Source: Pinguiococcus pyrenoidosus (taxonomy: Eukaryota > Sar > Pinguiophyceae > Pinguiochrysidales > Pinguiochrysidaceae). Taken from it: a stretch of 56,390 nt of DNA. The first letter of the stretch is position 1; each line of letters begins with the position of its first letter. The stretch covers positions 1-56,390 of the forward strand of contig JAAMXY010004193.1 of assembly GCA_019677205.1 (NCBI GenBank). Direction: 5' to 3'. Under the pieces are notes generated by a model, which was given only the letters and a program-made list of their open reading frames with translations, was not told where the DNA came from and did no database searches. A program made the translations under genes and the position numbers. Shown here piece by piece: positions 8,828-19,222 of the stretch.

Positions 8828-11800
8828 CTACGAGTACGTGAAGCCTTCACAACCATGGCGTACGGCCGTCATCAGCCGTTCTTCCAGTTCTCGGAACGAT
8901 TCATAGGCAGGAATCCGCAGCATGTTGAAGCACGTAGCGGCAGTGGGCAACTTGGCGGTACCGCCCGCGACCTCTCGATCAAACCGCACAATCGTGAACG
9001 GTGCCGCGTTATCTCGCCCGCCACGTGCGCTTGAGAGTCCCAAGGAACGAAAGCCGCCCATGGGAGGAGCCGAAGCTCCCGTCGCAAACTTGAGAAGCAA
9101 TGACCGCGTCGCGGGTGTCGCTCGCAGCATGGCGCGCCAGAACCAAGCAACCTGCCGTGGACGCACCGTTAGGGAGAGGTAGACGCAACGTTAGGGAGGG
9201 GCGGACGCAACGATTCGGACAAGCGATCTAGCAAACCTTCGGCATTCTTACCTGTGGTGACGCGTACAGATTCGCCTGCTCATGCATCGCATAACTTCTG
9301 TCAAGCGGGGCTTCGCTCGGAAGCGCCGAGAAGTCGCCATCCTCATATCCTTGATAGACGGTCGCGTTCCGCCACTCATGGACTTTCCAATCGTCCATGA
9401 CGCTCTCCGAGCCGGCAAATAGGAGGGTCAGCTCTCGAGCGCTGAAGCCGCCCCACGTGTCCTCCCAAGGCCGATCCACCACCGCAGCGAGGCCCCGCCG
9501 AAGCGCCGCCGCTGGCTCTGCAAGAAGCCGCGTGAGGGTGTGGCGGGCACGGACGGCGACGTAGGCCTCTCGATTCTCGGCAGTCACGAGGGTGTCTGCC
9601 CCGTGCGGGATGAGCGGCACCTCCGTGCCACCTTGAGATACGGTGAAGGTTTGGAACAAGCCCTCGACATCCTCGGCGGCGCAGTCTTCCACCAGCCATT
9701 GCAGATTCTTGTACAGCTCTTTGTCTACGCCCTCCAGGTCGTCCAGGGAAAAGTCCTCCGCGAGCACGGCCTTCATCAGGACCACGCTGAAGTTGATGTT
9801 CAACTCGACGTGCTGCATGTGGCAATGGGCCAGGAGCAGTCCCAGATCCTCAAAATGCCCGGACAGCGCCTTTTGCCTGATGTTCGTGTTCGGCAAGAAG
9901 GACTCTCCATCCGCGGCCAAGGTCAGTGGCGCAGCACTGTGCTCCGACGTTGCTACCAGCTCTCGTCGAATGATGTCGATGCCTTCTCTGTTCACGCCGG
10001 GCCCGACGCCCTCTTCCCCGCTGAAGATGATCCAAAACGAGCCTCGCATCGTCTGCACAATCTGATCCACCGTCAGCGAGCGCAGCCACCTTCGAAAGCT
10101 CGCCCACACACCTCTTCGCACGACTGGACAACGGGTCACCCGACGGCCCAAGTAGCCTCGCGCAAGAGCTCCCTGCACTGCTGCACTCTCCTCCTCTGCA
10201 AAAACTTCGTCCAGGAGTGTCCGAAGGATGACTTTCTTGTTGTCAAAGTCCAGCAGCCCCTTGATCTCCCGCATGAAGTGCAGAGGCTGGCCCCTCGCCA
10301 GGAGTGATGGGTTCTTCTTCAGAAACCTGTTGACGAAGGTGAAGAACTCGGGAACCGTCGCCAGCATCTTCACGACGCTCAGCGTCTGCTTCTTGGAAGA
10401 GGCGTTCCGCTTCAGCAGGCTTCCCATGATCTTCAGCTGCGTATCTGGGCAGGCCCCGAGGAGGGAGAGGACGCAGTCGGTCTCGTGCCGGTTGTCCGCG
10501 TACAGGAGCGGCGTCCATCCCTGCGCATCCTCAGCAGTGGGGCTCGCCCCCCAGCGCAGCAGCTGCCTTATGACGACTTCCTGGCCTTGCCCCGCGGCAA
10601 CGTGCAGCGGCGTAGCTCCTGCCGTGTCTGCGGCGTTCAGAAGCTGACGCACGAGCGACCAGGTTCCAAACTGGTCGGCACCTTCCGGTGGCTCAGGATA
10701 TGCTTCTCGAGCCGTGCCGGATTCCACTTCCTTGCTCTGCCTGTCCAATCCCTTCCCTTCCCCATCGTTGGTCCAAAACAGTGGCATCCCATGCAATTCT
10801 TTAGAGTGAGCGGCAGCTGACAGCAGCAGATGGACAGCGAGCTTGTCACCGGAGCCCGCCGCATAGTGTAGTGCAGTGGCGCCAGCGTCGTCCCTTGCGA
10901 GGAGACAGGACTTTGCCCGATGCGAAGTACCTCGCTGAAGTTCTTCCTCCGATAAGCTTATTCCAGAGGCTTGCCCCCGCGCAGAGCTCTCCATAAGGAG
11001 CCTGGCCAGCATCCACACGACCGTGGCGGCCCTCGCCCCCGCGGCCGCCATGAGCGGCGTCACAGATCCGCTGCAGAGGCCGCCAGTCACATAGGTCTCC
11101 TGCGCAATCGCCGACAAAGGCGACGCGCAGAGCAGAATGAAGCAGCATCCTGCATGATCGCCTTCTGCGGCGCTCTGGGCAGCCGTGAAGAAGCCAGCGG
11201 CATTGCTGCGCGACCAGCTGCCGGGTCTGTTGCCAGCTGTGATGCAAAGGACATCATCCCGGGGATCCATAAAGTCAGGTTCCGAATCCTCTGCGTCTTC
11301 ATCTCTGTGCGCGGCAGACCGAAGGGCGCCGCGTAGAGGGTCGGCCAGCACACGGTCGATCGCTGCCGAGAGGTCTCTCTCCATCTCGGTCAGATCTATC
11401 GCCTCCAGGAGCTCCTTGCTCTTCGGTGGGAGTTCCAGGGATAGGAGCATCTCCAACAGGGCTGCGGACTTTCCGTGAAGAGCCGCGAAGATGATGGGCT
11501 TGGTCTTCACTTCAGCCGGCTCTTCCTCATCCGCGTCCAGAACCAGCTCCACACCATCCGTTTCCAAGGTTCCCTTGCTTCCTGGGCCGGCCTCTCTTTG
11601 ACGGCCAGCCTCCTCACCCACGTGCTCGACATCATTCTCCTCGCTTTCCTCATTCACCTCAAGTTGCACGGGCACCAGCATGCGAAGCAGCTTTCTGACC
11701 CGCCTAGGAGATCCAAGCAGCGCCAGAAGTCTCCGCACTTCTTCGCCGTCATCGTCCAAGATGGCCTCCACGAGCTTCTGAAGGCGCTCCTTGCCGCTCA

Positions 11801-12158
11801 TTTTGCTTGGAGAAGGCGGCATCTTATCTGCCGCGAGTTCAGCAATGGCATCGTCCTCTTCGTCACTATTGGACTGCTCTCGCTGGAGTTTTCCGTGGAG
11901 CTTCTTGAGGCGCTTTGGTGTGGAAGTGCGATTCTCGCCGGCCAGACTTCTGTCCTCATGTCTTTCAGGTGCTCGCTTAAGCTGGCTCAGTCTTGGGGAC
12001 TCGGTGGCAGACTGAGGGGGACCACAACAGGCTTCCGACGCCTTCTGCTCGCGCATGGCGGGTCCATCGTGCCAGCTGACGTCTTCTTCGTCGCTATCTT
12101 CGCGACTTCGCTGCAGCGAACGCCGGAGCCGCCGGCGGCCCGGACTTCCAGATGCCAT
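8828..12158 (-). CDS. Ankyrin-repeat HECT-type E3 ubiquitin ligase
   Basis: Two exons: 12158-9252 and 9151-8828, 1076 residues. The start is ATG 12158; the frame is open further upstream only from a TTG. The first third is charged and disordered. Ankyrin units appear at about 415-455 and 505-570 (for example GATALHYAAGSGDK and GATPLHVAAGQGQE). The HECT domain runs from about 690 to the end. The 100-nt intron (9251-9152) splits the HECT C-lobe just before V-A-W-F-W, and the second exon carries LPTAATCFNMLRIP with the catalytic Cys1043 (codon 8932-8930), an F-A-T-G motif and the usual C-terminal helix. Without splicing the first exon would end in frame and lack the active Cys. HECT enzymes form a ubiquitin thioester and pass it to substrates; ankyrin repeats probably select the substrate. 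Confidence 0.85.
9160..9212 (-). repeat. 22-bp tandem repeat in HECT intron
   Basis: About 2.4 copies of GACGCAMCGTTAGGGAGRGGYR (plus strand). On the gene strand each copy carries CCCTAAC, a candidate branch point, so the intron has two possible branch sites just upstream of its acceptor. Confidence 0.8.
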
Positions 12159-12503
12159 TAGCGACCCGGGCTGCGCCTCTTGCAGCGCAACAAGAGCGCC
12201 AGACAAACGTATGTGGCGCGCTTCCTCGAGGTTTCTGGATCCGAGGCCAAAATTTGAAATTTGCTATTGTAGAAGGTTTATCGTAAATTATTTTACAGAA
12301 TTTCAAAATCAGTTCTAAAGTTTAACGGCTCTTCAGTCTCTCGAAGATCTTTGAGAGAGGGAATGGCGGCGGAAGCGACGCTGGTGTAGAAGACTGTCGG
12401 GGAAAAGATGGCGGCTGGCAGCCAGGAGATTCCTGCGTAGGATGAGATGTGAGTAGCGTGATGCGAATGTCTGAGAGCAAAGTTTTTCTTCGCGTCTCCA
12501 TCT
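12159..12503. other. Intergenic, AT-rich centre
   Basis: Gap between the 5' end of the HECT gene and the 3' end of the ankyrin-SAM gene (tandem, both -). Bases 12245-12320 are clearly AT-rich against a GC-rich background. No gene seen. Confidence 0.5.
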
Positions 12504-13370
12504 CTACCGATCTCCCTCATCATCGTCAGCCTCTTCATCTTCATCTTCATCATCCTCATGTTCGTCGTCCTCGTCCTCATCCTCGTCATCCTCATCTTCG
12601 TCGTCCTCTTCAGATGAGTCGTCTTCACCATCCTCAGACTCGTCACCTTCTGATCGCCCATTCTCCTGCTCTAGGAAGTCTTCAAGACGATGCTTGACCA
12701 GGAGCTTGCGCCGCACGCCCCGCCTCGCTTGCGGGATGCCCACGCAGTCAAGATCCGCGTCCTCTAAGCCTTGCTCGTCGACGAATCGGATGTCGTAGCC
12801 CGCCTCGAGGAAGCGATGGAAGAAGGCCCCCGCGCCAAGCTCGTCCAACCAGAGGCGAAACTGCTCGTGCCGATAGTCCTCAGCGCGGGTCTCAAAGCGC
12901 AACAGGAGCTCTGCGCAGTCTTCATGGTGGCGCTTCTGCGCCACCTGCGCAGGCGAGATGCCCTTGGAGGATCGCGCAGAGGAGCTGGCGCCATGCTCAA
13001 GGAGATAGCGCACGGCGTCCACGTTGCCAGCGAACGCAGCGTAGTGCAAAGCGGTGAACCCATGTCGGTCTTTCTGTTCGGCGTCCGCGCCCGCCTCAAG
13101 CAGCAGCTGCAGGCACGCGAGCTGTCCGTACCGCACACATAGGTGCAGCGCTCCCGGGCATGGCAGCAAAGGACTTTGCACGCGTCGTGCGGGCGAAGCT
13201 CCTGCAGAGAGAAGCGCGCGTACGGCGACGTCGTCACCGCGCGCGCAGGCAAATTGGAGCGGTGTCCACTCGTCGTGCGGCAGAGCGGCGTCCAGGTCGG
13301 CACCGACCTGAGCTCGCCACGTCTGCAGCGACTTGGCGTCGCCGGCTAGGGCCAGCGAGTACGGAAACAT
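12504..13370 (-). CDS. Ankyrin-repeat and SAM-domain protein with acidic tail
   Basis: Single exon, 288 residues, ATG at 13370. Four ankyrin units lie at about residues 33-165; clear ones are WTPLQFACARGDDVAVRALL and FTALHYAAFAGNVDAVRYLL. A SAM-like domain follows at about 170-228: F-R-L-W-L-D-E-L-G, then Y-D-I-R-F-V, L-E-D-A-D-L-D-C-V-G-I and a basic R-R-K-L-L end. The last 45 residues are almost only Asp and Glu, coded by a TCATCCTCG-type purine/pyrimidine-biased tract at 12520-12660. Ankyrin-SAM proteins are usually scaffolds that bind partners through ankyrins and multimerise through SAM. There is no catalytic motif. It is divergent from CEP104, whose ATG is 271 bp away. Confidence 0.78.
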   Translation of the reverse strand: MFPYSLALAGDAKSLQTWRAQVGADLDAALPHDEWTPLQFACARGDDVAVRALLSAGASPARRVQSPLLPCPGALHLCVRYGQLACLQLLLEAGADAEQKDRHGFTALHYAAFAGNVDAVRYLLEHGASSSARSSKGISPAQVAQKRHHEDCAELLLRFETRAEDYRHEQFRLWLDELGAGAFFHRFLEAGYDIRFVDEQGLEDADLDCVGIPQARRGVRRKLLVKHRLEDFLEQENGRSEGDESEDGEDDSSEEDDEDEDDEDEDEDDEHEDDEDEDEEADDDEGDR

Positions 13371-13394
13371 GACATCATCGCCGCCAAGGAAAGC

Positions 13395-13402
13395 GCGGGA
13401 AA
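13395..13402 (-). promoter_or_regulatory. E2F-type octamer upstream of ankyrin-SAM gene
   Basis: GCGGGAAA on the plus strand, TTTCCCGC on the gene strand, 25 bp upstream of the ATG. One of a recurring set in this window. Confidence 0.5.
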
Positions 13403-13409
13403 CGGGAGC

Positions 13410-13590
13410 ATTTGAATTTTCTGCATAGTTTTAAAACTGAAAGAATTTTCTAATTAAGCCTTCACGATGCGCGAGGTGCGAAATGGCGACAGATAAGCAC
13501 AAAAATACATTAATTAAAATTTTCTATCTACATTTAGAATTATTAAATAATATGAATTTCAAATATAATTCAAAATACATCTGATTTAAA
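13410..13590. other. AT-rich island in divergent promoter
   Basis: Strongly AT-rich stretch between the divergent ankyrin-SAM and CEP104 genes, flanked on each side by a TTTCCCGC-type motif. Probably nucleosome-poor promoter DNA (inference). Confidence 0.5.
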
Positions 13591-13598
13591 TGAGGGTT

Positions 13599-13606
13599 TT
13601 TCCCGC
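13599..13606 (+). promoter_or_regulatory. E2F-type octamer upstream of CEP104
   Basis: TTTCCCGC, 36 bp upstream of the CEP104 ATG. Confidence 0.5.
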
Positions 13607-13641
13607 GGTTTCGCTGGTGCCGCGCGCGGTGCGTCTTCACG

Positions 13642-16245
13642 ATGGAGCTCCGCTTCAATGTGGTCTACTGCTCCGGAGAGGACCTGGATTATCCGGCGAC
13701 GGAGCTCGAGGAGCATGGTGGCCGCGGCTGGCAGACGCCCAGATACGGCAAGTTCCCCGTCGAGCTCGGCATAGAATTGCGGCCTTCGGCGCACATCGCG
13801 CAGCTGAAGCTGCTCTCGCACAAGAGCAAGATTGCGTCCAAGATCGAGCTCTTCGTGGGTGAGGGCGCGGACTACAACCGGGCACACTTTAAGCGCCTGG
13901 GTCACCTGAGCTTGGATACGAACGAGCGCTCGCACTTCCAAGCGAGAGAGCTCAAGACGGTGTATCTGGACTTGCAGACCACGTACCTAAAGCTCTTGGT
14001 TCACGAGTGCCACGAGAACAAGTTCAACCTCTTCAAGCAAGTGGGCATCTCGGCGATCACGCTGCTGGGAACGCCGCTGCAGTCCCAGGCCCAGGCCCAG
14101 TCCCAGTCCCAGTCCTATGCCCAGGCCCAGGCTCCGGGCGAGGCCGAGCCGCCGGCCGAGTTCCCTGCAGAACCCAAGCCTCCCATCGGGGGCAGCAGTG
14201 CTGCCGCGCACGCGAGATGGATGCGCGAGCGCTTCATGAAGGCGGGGCTTGATGAGGACCTGGCGCGGCGCATCGACGGCGTGTCCCTGGCGAAGCAGCG
14301 AGCCGTTGAGGTGGAGGACTATGACACGGCGAAGAGGCTCAAGGAAGTCGAGGGCCTCATGAGCGAGATGGTCCGCCACTACATGGGCCTCGCGGAGGAC
14401 AAGTACGAGGCGGTCTCGATTGAGGACTACGACCGCGCGAAGGAGCTCAAGCTGGAGATGGTGGACTTTCGCGAGCTCATTCTGCGGCGGCTGGACGCGT
14501 TTGAGAGCGGGGCTACGCGGGATGAGGTGCTCGCGGCGCCCGTGGCAAGCCACTCTACGCCGGAGGCGCCTTCCGTCCGAAGCGTTCGGAGCCGGGAGCG
14601 GCAGATGAATCAGCGCGGCTCGCCGGAGGACGCCTACGAGCAGGACTATCCGCTGGAGGATTCCTACACCGAACCGACCCCGGCGTCGATGCGGCCGAAC
14701 AGCCGCTTCGAGGAAGATGGGAAGGTCGATGCCTCCGCCTCCGGGCGCGACGCGGATCATGCTGGGCCAGGAGAGGGCGGTCCCGCAGCGTCGCCCGTGG
14801 AGCGGTCCGGGCCGCATCCCCTCGAAGGCGTCGAGAACTATCAAGAACTGCCGGAGCCGGAGCCTCTCACGGCGCCGGAGGAGTTCAGCTCGTGGGTGCG
14901 AGTCTACGGAGAGTACGTGACGCGGTGTCTCCGGAGCGCAACCTGGCAACTCCGCGACGTCGCCCTCCTGAAGACCTCCCTGGTCGTCCCGACGTACGCC
15001 GCGGAGGACGGATCTCTTGGGGAGCTGCTTCCGGTGTCTCTGGGCATCGTGCTGAACGGGCTGAGGGACAAGATTGCTCAGGTGGCGTACAGCAGCCTGA
15101 TCCTCCTGCGGGAGCTGATCAAGCGCTGCCAGCAGCAGCGCATCGGCTTCTCCCATCTGAAGGAGTGTGGCATAGAGAACGTCTTCGCCGCGCTCTCCGA
15201 GAAAGCCGGAGACGGCAACACCCGCCTCCGTGATCAGGCGTGCACGGCCCTCCTCAACATGGCCGCAAGTCCGGTGATCGGCATCAACCCAGTGGGCGGC
15301 ATCTGCTGCCGGAGGATGTCGAAGAAGCAGGCGAACAACCCGCGATCGCTCGTGTCCCGGCTGAACCTTCTGCGAGATCTCATCGAGTCGCGGGGGCTGA
15401 CGCAGGGTGGATCATTCACCGCGGAGCACATTCTCAGTTTCGCTCAGTACCATGGGGCGTTCACCCACTCCAACGCACAGGTCCGAGACGCCGCCCGGGA
15501 GCTCACCGTGGCGGTTTACGCGATGAAGGGGGACAACGCCGTGCGTCCATACGTGGAGAAGCTGCGACCGAAGCAGATGCAGGAGTACCAAGCGGCCTTT
15601 GACATGTACGATGATATCCAGGTCGGCAGTGAGCCGGAGCCAGAAGCGGAGTCGAATGCGAACATCTCCTACATGGGCTTCGAAATGACGGGGAAGGGCT
15701 TCGAAGAAGGCAGCATGGACCGATACGCCAAGGACGGGCGCGAGCTGCAGGACAAGCCGCTGGGCGGGGGCATCGAGCTGCACAACGGAGCAGAGAAGGC
15801 CCCGGCAAGCGGCAGCAGGAGCAATCCATCCGGCGCGGAGGCCTTCGACGCGAGGGCCGCGGAGGATCCCAACGACTTCGTCGTGATGCAGGCCGACCCC
15901 GATGATGCTCTTATGCACGAAATCGATGACAGCTTGGATTCCGACGACGCCGGTGGGCTGGAAAGCAGCTTCGATATGGGAGAAAAAGACGCTGGGATAG
16001 ACTACGCCGGTGCAGAGGGACGGGGACGAGAAACACGAGCGAAAGCCGGTGCCGAAGTTGGCGCGGAAGTTGGAGCAGGAGCGGTAGCCCCAGCGGAAAG
16101 GGAATCAGGGGCAGCGGCAGAAGCCACTGCAGACGCAGACGCAGACGCAGCCGCGGCAGCGGATGCAGCAGCAGATGCGGGGGAGGTGCATGGGAATGGA
16201 AACGGCCAATACAATGCGAGTGAGACTCCGGAGGAAAAAAGATGA
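13642..16245 (+). CDS. CEP104: CEP104/FAP256-like ciliary tip protein
   Basis: Single exon, 867 residues. Residues 1-135 form the CEP104 N-terminal jelly-roll: R-Y-G-K-F-P, KLLSHKSKIASKIE, R-L-G-H-L-S-L, A-R-E-L-K-T-V-Y-L-D and a closing V-G-I-S-A-I-T-L-L-G. Two D-Y-D-x-A-K-x-L-K segments near 225 and 265 match the UVR-like coiled coil that follows in CEP104. A TOG-like array of helices spans about 400-640. CEP104 sits at the plus end of ciliary microtubules and supports axoneme growth. After residue 660 the protein is acidic and then low-complexity (Ala/Asp, Ala/Gly). I see no Cys pairs there, so the zinc-finger array found in animal CEP104 is missing or lies elsewhere. A Gln/Ala/Ser repeat follows the jelly-roll. 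Confidence 0.85.
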   Translation: MELRFNVVYCSGEDLDYPATELEEHGGRGWQTPRYGKFPVELGIELRPSAHIAQLKLLSHKSKIASKIELFVGEGADYNRAHFKRLGHLSLDTNERSHFQARELKTVYLDLQTTYLKLLVHECHENKFNLFKQVGISAITLLGTPLQSQAQAQSQSQSYAQAQAPGEAEPPAEFPAEPKPPIGGSSAAAHARWMRERFMKAGLDEDLARRIDGVSLAKQRAVEVEDYDTAKRLKEVEGLMSEMVRHYMGLAEDKYEAVSIEDYDRAKELKLEMVDFRELILRRLDAFESGATRDEVLAAPVASHSTPEAPSVRSVRSRERQMNQRGSPEDAYEQDYPLEDSYTEPTPASMRPNSRFEEDGKVDASASGRDADHAGPGEGGPAASPVERSGPHPLEGVENYQELPEPEPLTAPEEFSSWVRVYGEYVTRCLRSATWQLRDVALLKTSLVVPTYAAEDGSLGELLPVSLGIVLNGLRDKIAQVAYSSLILLRELIKRCQQQRIGFSHLKECGIENVFAALSEKAGDGNTRLRDQACTALLNMAASPVIGINPVGGICCRRMSKKQANNPRSLVSRLNLLRDLIESRGLTQGGSFTAEHILSFAQYHGAFTHSNAQVRDAARELTVAVYAMKGDNAVRPYVEKLRPKQMQEYQAAFDMYDDIQVGSEPEPEAESNANISYMGFEMTGKGFEEGSMDRYAKDGRELQDKPLGGGIELHNGAEKAPASGSRSNPSGAEAFDARAAEDPNDFVVMQADPDDALMHEIDDSLDSDDAGGLESSFDMGEKDAGIDYAGAEGRGRETRAKAGAEVGAEVGAGAVAPAERESGAAAEATADADADAAAAADAAADAGEVHGNGNGQYNASETPEEKR

Positions 16246-16304
16246 AAGCGGTGGGTGGGGTCGGTGGGCGGCACCAAGGACAGATCGGCGGTTGCGAATC
16301 CTTG

Positions 16305-16363
16305 NNNNNNNNNNNNNNNNNNNNNNNNNNNNNNNNNNNNNNNNNNNNNNNNNNNNNNNNNNN
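16305..16363. other. Assembly gap (59 N)
   Basis: Unsequenced bases between the 3' ends of CEP104 and the UBL membrane protein gene. Frames drawn through it are meaningless. Confidence 1.
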
Positions 16364-16447
16364 TGCCTTCGAGAACGGTGGGTCATGTGTGGGGGGATGT
16401 TGGGCGAGTGGCAGAGAAACGGATGCCGCGTAGAATCTCCTAGAGCT

Positions 16448-16993
16448 TCATTTCTCCTTCTTGTCTCTCTCTTCCGGTCGTTTGAAGCCTTTTCGCCCGA
16501 AGAACCAGATGGACATGAAGCCCAAGTATGTGGGGGTGTAGTTGAGCACCACGGCGACCACGAACACGATTGATGACCAGTTGACGAAACCTTCCGCCGC
16601 CGCGGACGCGACGAAAGTTGCCGGGAACAGCCGCGGTAGCAGGCTGGCGAGGGCCAGCAGCACCGCCAGCACCAAGAAGAGCACCAAGACCGAGGTGGAG
16701 TACTGCGGAGGCCTCGAGGCCTCCAGCGTGCCGGTGATGGCATCGCGGCTGGTTTCTAAGACGGCGTCCAACGCGTCTCCCTGCTCGATGGAGTACGCGG
16801 TGAGCGGTTTCCCACTGTGCAGCTCCTGGCCATGGAAGAATATCCGCAGCACACTGTGCTTCTGCGCCGCCTTGGCCTGCAGGATCCGCTCCTTGGCGAC
16901 CTGGATGTCCTCGCTGCGGTGAAGAGGAACTTCCAACGAGCCGTCCCCGTCAAAAACCACCGTCACCGAGATCAGCGCCTCAGCTGCCGCCAT
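16448..16993 (-). CDS. Ubiquitin-like domain membrane protein (TMUB-like)
   Basis: Single exon, 181 residues, ATG at 16993. Residues 8-82 form a ubiquitin-like domain: a VTVVFDGDGSLEV first hairpin, an E-D-I-Q-V-A-K-E-R-I helix, L-R-I-F-F-H-G-Q-E-L and a final D-A-L-D-A-V-L strand. There is no C-terminal Gly-Gly, so it is not a conjugated modifier. Two hydrophobic segments follow, about 101-123 and 141-166, then a short basic tail ending in K-K-E-K. This order fits the TMUB1/2 or HERP-like class of ER membrane proteins that dock ER-associated degradation factors through the UBL. Family placement rests on architecture only. It is tail-to-tail with CEP104 and head-to-head with calreticulin, another ER gene. 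Confidence 0.65.
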   Translation of the reverse strand: MAAAEALISVTVVFDGDGSLEVPLHRSEDIQVAKERILQAKAAQKHSVLRIFFHGQELHSGKPLTAYSIEQGDALDAVLETSRDAITGTLEASRPPQYSTSVLVLFLVLAVLLALASLLPRLFPATFVASAAAEGFVNWSSIVFVVAVVLNYTPTYLGFMSIWFFGRKGFKRPEERDKKEK

Positions 16994-17556
16994 TGGCCAC
17001 CTCAGCTATCACCAACGCCTCCAGACACAGGGCGCGCGGCCGGCTCGCGAGGCCTTGGGCGCGCAGCGCGCGCGAAGGAAAGGCGGATTTGGGGTACACA
17101 TAAACCGGTTTTATCGTAGCGCTGCTGAATTCGGAGAGAATAAGCGGCTGGTCAGTTGCTCTGGGAGCTGACCGGCTGCTGACCGGGGAAGAAGGCGCTG
17201 AAAGCGGTGTGATTGGCGACGGAGACGGAAGGCGAAGCTGATTGGTTCTCCGGGTCAACCACTTTTCTTGGATCCAGAAAAGGATCCTGAACGAGAACTT
17301 CTATAGTATTTATCTTTATTATGTATATTGTAAATCCTCACTACCGTCTTCGGCAGGTTGACGTTTCGAGACATCATATCATATTATGTTTGATAGTGAT
17401 AAAAAATAGTTTGAATTATTCGCCCGAGGTTCGAACGCGTGGCATTTGCGGCGGCCGATGTCCGCCCCTAACGGCGCGCGTTTCCTTCTCAGCGGCGCAT
17501 CTGTTGACTTTCGGGCAAGAGCGCTCGACCGCCTCTCTATCTTCCTCAGATCCAGG
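16994..17556. other. Divergent promoter of TMUB-like gene and calreticulin
   Basis: No gene seen. Bases 17280-17420 are AT-rich. The two flanking genes both encode ER proteins, so shared control is possible (inference). Confidence 0.45.
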
Positions 17557-18970
17557 ATGATGCGCTCTGTGGGCGTTGTGGCGCTCGTGGCGGCTGTGAA
17601 CGCCGAAGTGTATCTTAAGGAGACTTTCAACGACGACGCCTGGGAGTCCAGGTCCGTCCACAGCGTAATCCCGCCTCTTTTTTTCCGCGCCCGAGGCGTT
17701 GTGCCCGACGCGAGCCTTTGTGTGAGGCCCGGTGACTGATTGAGGCGGTTTCTGTAGGTGGATCGTGCCGTCGGACTGGAAGAGCGCTTCCGAGCTCGGC
17801 AAATGGACACAGACCGCCGGCCTTTGGTACGGCGACGAGGCGGACAAGGGCCTGCAGACCGGCCCGGACGCGCGATTCTTCGGCCTGAGCAGCAAGCTAG
17901 AAACTCCGTTTGACAACAAGGACAAGGACCTGGTCATCAGCTACACGGTGAAGCACGAGCAGAAGATCGACTGCGGCGGAGCGTACATCAAGCTCTTGCC
18001 CCAGATGGACCAGGCCAGCTTCGGCGGAGACACCGAGTACTCCATCATGTTTGGGCCGGATATCTGCGGCTCGGGCACGAAGAAGACCCACGTGATCTTC
18101 CACTACCCGCCCAAGGACGAGAACCTGCTGATCAAGAACGATATCAAGTGCGAGACCGACCAGCTCAGCCACATGTACACGCTCAAGGTCAGCCCGGACA
18201 ACACCTACGAGGTCTTCATCGACAAGAAGTCCGTCAAGTCTGGCAACCTCAAGGACGATTGGGACTTCCTGCTCTCGGAGGAGATCAAGGACCCGAATGT
18301 GTCCAAGCCCGAGGACTGGGTCGACGAGAAGAAGATCCCCGATCCGGAGGACGTCAAGCCGGAGGGCTACGACGACATCCCCGCGGAGATCCCCGACCCG
18401 GAGGCCGAGAAGCCGGACGACTGGAGCGACGAAGAGGATGGCGAGTGGGAGCCGCCGATGGTCGACAACCCGGAGTACAAGGGCCCGTGGAAGCCGAAGA
18501 TGATCGCCAACCCGGACTACAAGGGACCGGTACGTGCTCGCGATCACGCCACGGAAAAGGCTTTGGATGATCGAGTTCGCTAACTCCGTCGACGCTTCCT
18601 TTCCATCCGCTCTTCCCGAAAACCCTGACTACAGTGGGAGCATCCGATGATCCCCAACCCGGACTTCCTAGACGATCCTGCGCTGTACCACCGGTGTGCC
18701 CCCTGCACGCACGTGGGCTTTGAGCTCTGGCAGGTCAAGGCGGGGACGATCTTCGATGACATCATCGTCACCGACTCCTTGGACGAGGCTTGGGCCTTCG
18801 CGGACGAGACCTTCTTTGCGAAGAAGGACGGGGAGAAGAAGATGTTCGACGATGCGGAGACCAAGAAGAGGGAAGAGGCCGCAGCGGAGGCCGCCGCAGC
18901 TTCGGAAACGAACATCATCGACGAAACCGGGGAGGATGACTACGCGGACGCGGCGGGCGAAGAACTCTAG
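17557..18970 (+). CDS. CALR: Calreticulin
   Basis: Three exons: 17557-17651, 17758-18529 and 18635-18970, 400 residues. Introns are 106 and 105 nt. An N-terminal signal peptide (MMRSVGVVALVAAVNA) is followed by VYLKETFNDDAWESRW. The lectin domain holds K-H-E-Q-K-I-D-C-G-G-A-Y-I-K-L and M-F-G-P-D-I-C-G, including the conserved disulfide cysteines. The P-arm has three K/D-P-x-D-x-x-K-P-E-D/G-type repeats and three G-x-W-x-P-x-x-x-N-P-x-Y repeats. Intron 2 falls exactly between two of the latter. The second lectin half (G-F-E-L-W-Q-V-K-A-G-T-I-F-D-D-I) is intact. Calreticulin is a Ca-binding glycoprotein chaperone of the ER lumen. The acidic tail is short and the last four residues are G-E-E-L rather than K/H-D-E-L. 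Confidence 0.95.
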
Positions 18971-19222
18971 AGACCTCGAGCACATTTCCCTCTCCCTTCA
19001 GGGCGGACGCGGCCGCGAAGATGATGGCGTTGTGGCGGGTATCCAATGCTTGGATGTCGATTGGCTCCGTTGCCGCTACACAAATGTAGAGAACGTGAAT
19101 GAAGAACAAGTGGGCTTTCTTGCGCACGATTCTTTTCGGCTCGACTCTGCCGATGGAAGCTCGATTGCCACGCAACTGCGCAAAGGATGCGCAGTTGCCT
19201 GTGCCAAAACAAGATGCGCAGC

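Noticed and set aside
13987-15156. Long minus-strand frame (389 codons) opposite CEP104
   Set aside because: It is the mirror of a GC-rich coding region; the plus strand has clear CEP104 domains and the mirror protein has no family character.
16105-16743. Frames running through the N gap
   Set aside because: Contain unknown bases; the flanking sequence already belongs to CEP104 and the UBL protein.
18530-18583. Calreticulin ending at 18583
   Set aside because: That stop is inside intron 2; the next exon continues the P-arm and second lectin half in frame.
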